Source: Piscinibacter sp. (GTDB lineage: Bacteria; Pseudomonadota; Gammaproteobacteria; Burkholderiales; Burkholderiaceae_C). Taken from it: DNA of 64,000 nucleotides. Each line of letters begins with the position of its first letter. Position 1 is the stretch's first letter. Positions 60,529-64,000 of the stretch are shown here, in pieces. The position numbers were made by a program, and so were the translations under genes. A model generated the notes under the pieces. It saw only the letters and a list, made by a program, of their open reading frames with translations, ran no database searches and had not been told where the DNA came from. The stretch lies in assembly GCA_016706565.1 (NCBI GenBank), contig JADJJI010000004.1:496001-560000 (forward strand), in the 5' to 3' direction.

Positions 60529-60876
60529 CTAGATCATTGAAGCGCCGACTGCCTGGCGCAATGGAATGCCCTCAGGAGAGAACCCTTCGAGGCAGTGCAC
60601 ATTGATGCCGAAGTTGTCGGGTGTGACGCGCTTGCGGTGGAAGGGATAGATGCCGCAGACCTTGCAGAAGTAGTGCCGCGCGGTCTTGGTGTGGAACTGG
60701 TACTCGGTGAGGGACTCTTCGCCGGCCAGGAGGCGAAACTGACTCTCGTGCACTTTGACCATGAGCGCGTTCTTGCGCAAGCAGATGGAACAGTCGCACA
60801 TGGTCAGTTCGGGAAAGTCTGTCTCGATCTCGAAGCGCACGGCACCGCAGTGACACGAGCCTTGGTACTTCTGCAT
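60529..60876 (-). CDS. GFA-family zinc protein (cassette)
   Basis: The 115-residue protein begins MQKYQGSCHCGAVRFEIETDFPELTMCDCSICLRKNALMVKV and has HYFCKVCGIYPFHRKR, the Gfa zinc motifs. It is the shortest of the copies in the array. It is a distinct sequence from the neighbour at 61085, so the two were acquired separately rather than duplicated. Confidence 0.9.
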   Translation of the reverse strand: MQKYQGSCHCGAVRFEIETDFPELTMCDCSICLRKNALMVKVHESQFRLLAGEESLTEYQFHTKTARHYFCKVCGIYPFHRKRVTPDNFGINVHCLEGFSPEGIPLRQAVGASMI

Positions 60877-60961
60877 TGGACGAGAACCCACGATCACTCC
60901 CAAGTCGAGGCGAACGATTGCCTCATGGTGCAACGCGGAGCGCACGCGCGTTGCCTGCGAG

Positions 60962-61090
60962 GCCCAATGACGTTTGAGCTGAGCCGACCGCACCGGTGTG
61001 GCGCTTGGCCCGCGAGGCGAATGATGACAGCGAGCGCCTGGCGGGCCAAGTGCCATGCCGGTGCGGGCCGGCTCGAACGACGGGCTAGGC
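60962..61090 (-). repeat. attC site 23 (long class)
   Basis: The site has end sequence GCCCAATGAC, with three extra bases before GTTTGAG, and GCTAGGC at the other side. The second arm CGGCTCGAACGACGG is altered. The nested stem is intact. Confidence 0.88.
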
Positions 61091-61522
61091 GTCACCCTTC
61101 GCGCTGTGCGGCGGTGTATGGCCTGGAGGAAACTCTTCGTACTGAGGAAGTTGATCAGTGATCTCGTACCAAGGTGCCTTTGAACCCACAAAGACATGGC
61201 ACACAGGCCGATTCCCCGGATCGTCATCAAGTATCCCGAGTGCTAGCCCAATTTCATGTGGCTTGGCCTGGAATGTCGTGATGATGTTAGAGCCGCACAC
61301 AGAACAAAAGCCTCGGTGCTCTCCCGGTGACGATTCGAAGTATTTCACCAGCTTTTCCCCTCGCACCCAACGAAGGTCTGCGGTCTTGACGCGAGCACGG
61401 GCTCGGAAGGCCGATCCGTGGACCTTCCTGCACATGGAGCAGTGACAGAAGAGCATGTCCCGAACTTGCCCCTCAATTTCGAGTGCGACGCCTTGGCACA
61501 GACAGCTTGCGCGGAGAGTCAC
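61085..61522 (-). CDS. GFA-family zinc protein (cassette)
   Basis: The 145-residue protein has SCLCQGVALEIEGQ, FCHCSMCRKVHGSAFRARARV and GFCSVCGSNIITTF, the zinc ligands of the Gfa fold. The start is a GTG at 61522, five bases after an AGGAGG. The stop TAG lies in the attC core at 61085-61087. Confidence 0.9.
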   Translation of the reverse strand: MTLRASCLCQGVALEIEGQVRDMLFCHCSMCRKVHGSAFRARARVKTADLRWVRGEKLVKYFESSPGEHRGFCSVCGSNIITTFQAKPHEIGLALGILDDDPGNRPVCHVFVGSKAPWYEITDQLPQYEEFPPGHTPPHSAKGDA

Positions 61523-61537
61523 GTTGCCTCCTGTGAC

Positions 61538-61663
61538 GCCTAACGTTTGAGCTGAGCCGACCGCGCCGGTGTGGCGCCTGGCCCGCCAAGCGGATGATGG
61601 ACCATAGTGCCTGGCGGGCCAAGTGCCATTCCGGTGCGAGTCCGCTCGAGCGAAGAGTTAGGC
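61538..61663 (-). repeat. attC site 24 (long class)
   Basis: The 126-bp site has perfect GCCTAAC and GTTAGGC ends, arms GTTTGAGCTGAGCCGACC and CGCTCGAGCGAAGAG. The nested GGCCCGCCAAGCGGATGATGG stem is intact, making this one of the best-preserved sites. Confidence 0.95.
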
Positions 61664-61987
61664 CGCACTCGCTGTTGGAAGCAAGCCCGTGAGTTTGGAG
61701 TCACCGTAGGTGCGCAGCACTTGGGAGATGACTACTTGGTAACCGGCGAGCCAGTTCGCTTGCTTTGACTTTGCCTGCAGATGTGTGGGATGACTCATCA
61801 GCGCCTGCAAGGCTTCGAGCGACTTCCAGTAGTACACGTTGGAGACAAGGCCGGTTGAAGTGTTCTCCCAAGACTCTTCGCCAAGATAGCCGGGCGTGGA
61901 CTTTGCGGCCTTGGCGATCTCTTCGTCGAGCCGATAGAACTCGTCATCCCACTGGCCCTTGGCGAAGATGAAAGTTGAGGAATACAT
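61658..61987 (-). CDS. Antibiotic-monooxygenase-fold protein (cassette)
   Basis: The 109-residue protein begins MYSSTFIFAKGQWDDEFYRLDEEIAKAAKSTPGYLGEESWENTST and has VYYWKSLEALQALMSHPTHLQAKSKQANWLAGYQVVISQVLRTYG, an ABM/dimeric alpha-beta barrel protein. Members include quinone-forming monooxygenases and heme-degrading enzymes. Stop and Ala come from the attC core. Confidence 0.88.
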   Translation of the reverse strand: MYSSTFIFAKGQWDDEFYRLDEEIAKAAKSTPGYLGEESWENTSTGLVSNVYYWKSLEALQALMSHPTHLQAKSKQANWLAGYQVVISQVLRTYGDSKLTGLLPTASAA

Positions 61988-62057
61988 GGGAGCCTCAGGC
62001 GTGTGTTCGGGGATATGTTGAGCGTTGGACTGGCAAGCGCTCAGTGCAACCTCTGCG

Positions 62058-62184
62058 GCCTAACGTTTGAGCTGAGAGGCCGGAGCCGGAATGGCGCTTG
62101 GCCCGCGAGCCGGACGATAAGCTAGAGCGCCTCGCGGGCCAAGTGCCTTGCCGGTGGAGGTCCTGCGCCAGTGAAGGGTTAGGC
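62058..62184 (-). repeat. attC site 25 (long class)
   Basis: The 127-bp site has ends GCCTAAC and GTTAGGC, with arms GTTTGAGCTGAGAGGCCGG and GTCCTGCGCCAGTGAAGG; the latter is diverged from the usual CTCGAGCGAAGG. The nested stem is intact. Confidence 0.92.
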
Positions 62185-62195
62185 CTCGCTCGGCG

Positions 62196-62648
62196 CTACT
62201 GGCATACGCGGTAGCCGTTATCGAAGATGACGAGCCAGCCGTCATGCGCTTGGCGCTGCCAGGTTGTGTAGAAGCGAGAGGTGCTTGCCCCAGACGCCAG
62301 AGTCACCGGCCCTTCCGTGTACCCGAGAGTCCCACCGGAGGCCACTTCGACGATTGACGGCTCCCAAGAGAAGGGTGCACTGGGGCCTGTAAAGAAGCGC
62401 TCCCAGAACTGCACGATGGCAGCTCTGCCCCGCAGCGGCTGGCCGCCGTTGATGAAGACCGCATCTTCTGCGATGAAGCTCGAGAAGGCCTTCAGGTCGC
62501 GAGCGGCCATAGTCGCCGCAAAGGCAAGTTCCGACTGCCGGACTTGTTCGCGCAGGTCGGTGATTGAGAGATCGGTCTTCATACCGGTGCAGCCAGCGGC
62601 TGGGAGCAACGTGGATGCGAACACAAGAGCAGAGCGACGTGAGGTCAT
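62196..62648 (-). CDS. DUF4440/NTF2-like lipoprotein (cassette)
   Basis: The 150-residue protein has a lipoprotein signal (FASTLLPAAGC, Cys19) followed by a SnoaL/DUF4440 domain: LREQVRQSELAFAATMAARDLKAFSSFIAEDAVFINGGQPLRGRAAIVQFWERFF, and GTLGYTEGPVTLASG. It would be a membrane-anchored periplasmic binding or steroid-isomerase-like protein. Few cassettes carry a lipoprotein, so localisation is of note. Confidence 0.88.
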   Translation of the reverse strand: MTSRRSALVFASTLLPAAGCTGMKTDLSITDLREQVRQSELAFAATMAARDLKAFSSFIAEDAVFINGGQPLRGRAAIVQFWERFFTGPSAPFSWEPSIVEVASGGTLGYTEGPVTLASGASTSRFYTTWQRQAHDGWLVIFDNGYRVCQ

Positions 62649-62672
62649 GCTGGATTCCGCGTGGACTGCGAG

Positions 62673-62799
62673 GCCTAACGTTTGAGCTGAGGCGCAGACG
62701 CAGGGAAGGCGCTTGGCCCGCGAGGCGCAGCATAGACCACGTGCGGTTCGCGGGCCAAGTGGCTTGCCGGCGCGAGTCCGCTCGAGCGAAGGGTCAGGC
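62673..62799 (-). repeat. attC site 26 (long class)
   Basis: The 127-bp site has ends GCCTAAC and GTCAGGC, with arms GTTTGAGCTGAGGCGCAG and CGCTCGAGCGAAGG. The nested stem uses GGCGCTTGGCCCGCGAGGCGC. Confidence 0.93.
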
Positions 62800-62813
62800 C
62801 TCCGTGCGTGGCG

Positions 62814-63224
62814 TTACGTTGCCGCCTTGGCACGGAGCCACCACACAACGGTGGGTAAGAAGGCGAGCAGTATCAGCCCGATGGAGAGGTAGTTGCCACT
62901 GCTTGGGTTGAAGTCTTGCCAGATGCGCGCCCACTTGAGGCGCATGACCAGCCGGCCGATTGCGATATCGAAGGCTGCCATGAAACCGGCTAGGCCAAGC
63001 CCGAGAAGCAAGTGTTCTCCGACACCCACGGCGCCGATGTCTGGAACGAGGAAGAAGCAGAGCCCAAACGCGAGTAGCGTACCGGTGGCAACGCTGAGCT
63101 TGATGGCTAGCGCCTTACCAACCCTGGGAGCAAGCAGAACCGTGCGCGCGATTCCGTGAAGAGTCTCGGCTCCCGCAAGCAACACGCAGAGCGAGGCGAA
63201 GCGAAGGAAATCGATGGACTCCAT
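62814..63224 (-). CDS. Four-helix membrane protein (cassette)
   Basis: The 136-residue protein begins MESIDFLRFASLCVLLAGAETLHGIARTVLLAPRVGKALAIKLSV and has four membrane helices, ending YLSIGLILLAFLPTVVWWLRAKAAT. The AETLHGIARTV start is the sort found in small uncharacterised inner-membrane proteins of many proteobacteria. Function unknown. The ATG at 63224 is the first in-frame one. Confidence 0.75.
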   Translation of the reverse strand: MESIDFLRFASLCVLLAGAETLHGIARTVLLAPRVGKALAIKLSVATGTLLAFGLCFFLVPDIGAVGVGEHLLLGLGLAGFMAAFDIAIGRLVMRLKWARIWQDFNPSSGNYLSIGLILLAFLPTVVWWLRAKAAT

Positions 63225-63247
63225 TGCGCGAAGGGAGTGAATCGGAG

Positions 63248-63373
63248 GCCTGAGATTTGAGCTGAGCCGCGAGCGCCGGTGTGGCGCTCGGCCCGCTAGA
63301 CGGATGATGAACCACTCCGGGAATCGGTCCAAGTGCCACACCGGTGCGATTCGGCACCAGCGAAGCGTTAGGC
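63248..63373 (-). repeat. attC site 27 (long class)
   Basis: The 126-bp site has ends GCCTGAG and GTTAGGC; the arms are ATTTGAGCTGAGCCGCG and CACCAGCGAAGC. The nested stem GGCGCTCGGCCCGCTAGACGG is slightly diverged. The stop TAA of the gene at 63368 lies in its core. Confidence 0.92.
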
Positions 63374-64000
63374 GTCGACCTCTGTTGCAGCCAAGGAGTA
63401 TGCGTAGCGATAGAAAGCACAGGTCAGCGCTTCTACTCCGCGGCTGGGCAGACCGTGCGCGGTACAAAGCCCCCCTGCATAGGCGGTGACCGCCTCCTCG
63501 TCATACCCCGTGATGATGAGCGCAGAGTCCACTCCACGATCTGCGCCTCTGATGCGCTGCTCGTTGGTCATTGCAGCGACTTGAGCGCCTTGCAGAAGAT
63601 GAGCACTGCCCAGTCCCGCTAGCCCGGGAATGGCTGGCAGAGCGTCTTCGAGCAGCCAGCTGTTGAGTTGGCTGGTGCTCGATGTTTCAGGAGAGAAGTG
63701 AATGAGTGCAGCGGCGCCTCCCTGGCCAAAGCCGAAGCTACCAAGCACGGCGCAAAGACCTCGGTTCATTCCGCGGTAGTGCGGCATCATTCGCTGAGTC
63801 CAGGGAGTCGGGTTGTTCAGCCTGGCTAGGTAGGCCTGCGATGCAAGCGTTTCGAGCGAGTCAACCTCGTACAGAACCATGTAGCGAGGATCGCCGGCAG
63901 TTGAAATCCAACGTGTGCCGCGACGGAACCCAGGAATCGACAAACGCTCGGGAAGATGCTCATGCGTGTGCCAGCGGTCGTGTTCCTCGATGGCAGCGGC
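63368..64000 (-). CDS. Hypothetical dimeric-barrel protein, 5' end beyond the window
   Basis: The frame stays open to the right edge, so the start is not in the window; a TTG at 63943 is not a credible start because conserved-looking sequence (HEHLPERLSIPGF) continues before it. The visible 210 codons contain RRGTRWISTAGDPRYMVLYEVDSLETLASQAYLARLNNPTPWT and a second related half with RGVDSALIITGYDEEAVTAYAGGL, like proteins with two ferredoxin-like (EthD/DUF4286-type) halves. The stop is read in the attC core. Function not assigned. Confidence 0.7.
   Translation of the reverse strand, partial: AAAIEEHDRWHTHEHLPERLSIPGFRRGTRWISTAGDPRYMVLYEVDSLETLASQAYLARLNNPTPWTQRMMPHYRGMNRGLCAVLGSFGFGQGGAAALIHFSPETSSTSQLNSWLLEDALPAIPGLAGLGSAHLLQGAQVAAMTNEQRIRGADRGVDSALIITGYDEEAVTAYAGGLCTAHGLPSRGVEALTCAFYRYAYSLAATEVDA

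Larger units (their letters stand above)
47624..64000 (-). mobile_element. Integron gene-cassette array (distal part)
   Basis: This stretch holds 27 attC sites spaced about 450-700 bp apart, between which lie small genes mostly on the - strand. The half sites match aadA-type attC arms: read on the - strand, GCCTAAC-CCTTC-GCTCGAGC on the left and GCTCAGC-TCAAAC-GTTAGGC on the right. Each gene is therefore followed by its own attC, and cassettes enter from the high-coordinate side. No integrase, attI or Pc promoter is in the window, and the array runs past the right edge. GC content is visibly lower than to the left. It could be a sedentary integron or a cluster lacking an integrase. Confidence 0.95.

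Noticed and set aside
47624-63373. The regularly spaced repeats as a CRISPR array or REP/BIME elements
   Set aside because: Repeats are 57-129 bp, imperfect, and separated by 450-700 bp with genes between. Their paired arms match attC architecture, and no cas genes are present.

Overview
The window looks like the chromosome of a high-GC betaproteobacterium, most likely a Burkholderiales member of the Rubrivivax/Leptothrix/Methylibium kind. This rests on GC content (about 75% in a sampled backbone line, about 53% in a sampled line of the right-hand third), on codon choice, and on families typical of that order. I ran no taxonomic search. No rRNA, tRNA, CRISPR, phage or insertion sequence was recognised.

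Left third (1-21721, mostly + strand, tightly packed). It opens with the end of an oxoprolinase/hydantoinase-B gene. Next comes a coupled set with two glycosyltransferases of the arsenosugar-associated type (TIGR04283, TIGR04282) and a phosphotransferase. A diheme cytochrome c, an ankyrin protein, a large CHASE-PAS-PAS hybrid histidine kinase and a nucleoside hydrolase follow. From 10401 a long operon begins: a bufferin-type copper-binding peptide gene with its DUF692 and DUF2063 maturation genes and DoxX, overlapping directly into a YnjBCD-type ABC transporter and a CDP-alcohol phosphatidyltransferase. After it come a fused membrane/disulfide oxidoreductase, a DUF3047 protein, a SelD-associated-type flavoprotein and a complete ClpP paralogue.

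Middle (21734-47622). About 45 small genes lie almost all on the - strand. They are acetyltransferases, LysE/RhtB exporters, SRPBCC, VOC, DUF1330, DUF1653, DUF2277, DinB, MAPEG, YCII, DUF1801, DUF1697 and GFA proteins, with a few fusions (GST-VOC, GNAT-ASCH) and a TonB protein with a long Ala/Gln/Glu/Arg repeat. An SDR protein at 42160-42840 carries both sequence signatures of halohydrin dehalogenases. A PACE-type efflux gene and a decayed LysE fragment lie near the right end.

Right third (47624 to the edge). This is a sedentary integron gene-cassette array. I count 27 attC sites. Each separates one, occasionally two, small genes. The attC halves match the aadA-type layout, with GCCTAAC...GCTCGAGC on one side and GCTCAGCTCAAAC-GTTAGGC on the other, read on the - strand. 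All cassettes therefore point left, and the integrase, if there is one, must lie beyond position 64000. The cassette genes are mostly small single-domain proteins: GFA (4 including the one next to the oldest site), SRPBCC (3), VOC (3), GNAT (2), NTF2-like (2), RidA, MAPEG, DUF1801, DUF4188, DUF1203, monooxygenase-like and small membrane or secreted proteins. Two cassettes carry their gene backwards. Many cassette ORFs use the TAA or TGA inside the attC core as their stop codon.

The array and the co-oriented small genes to its left share the same protein families. The left block may be an older array whose attC sites have decayed, but that is inference.
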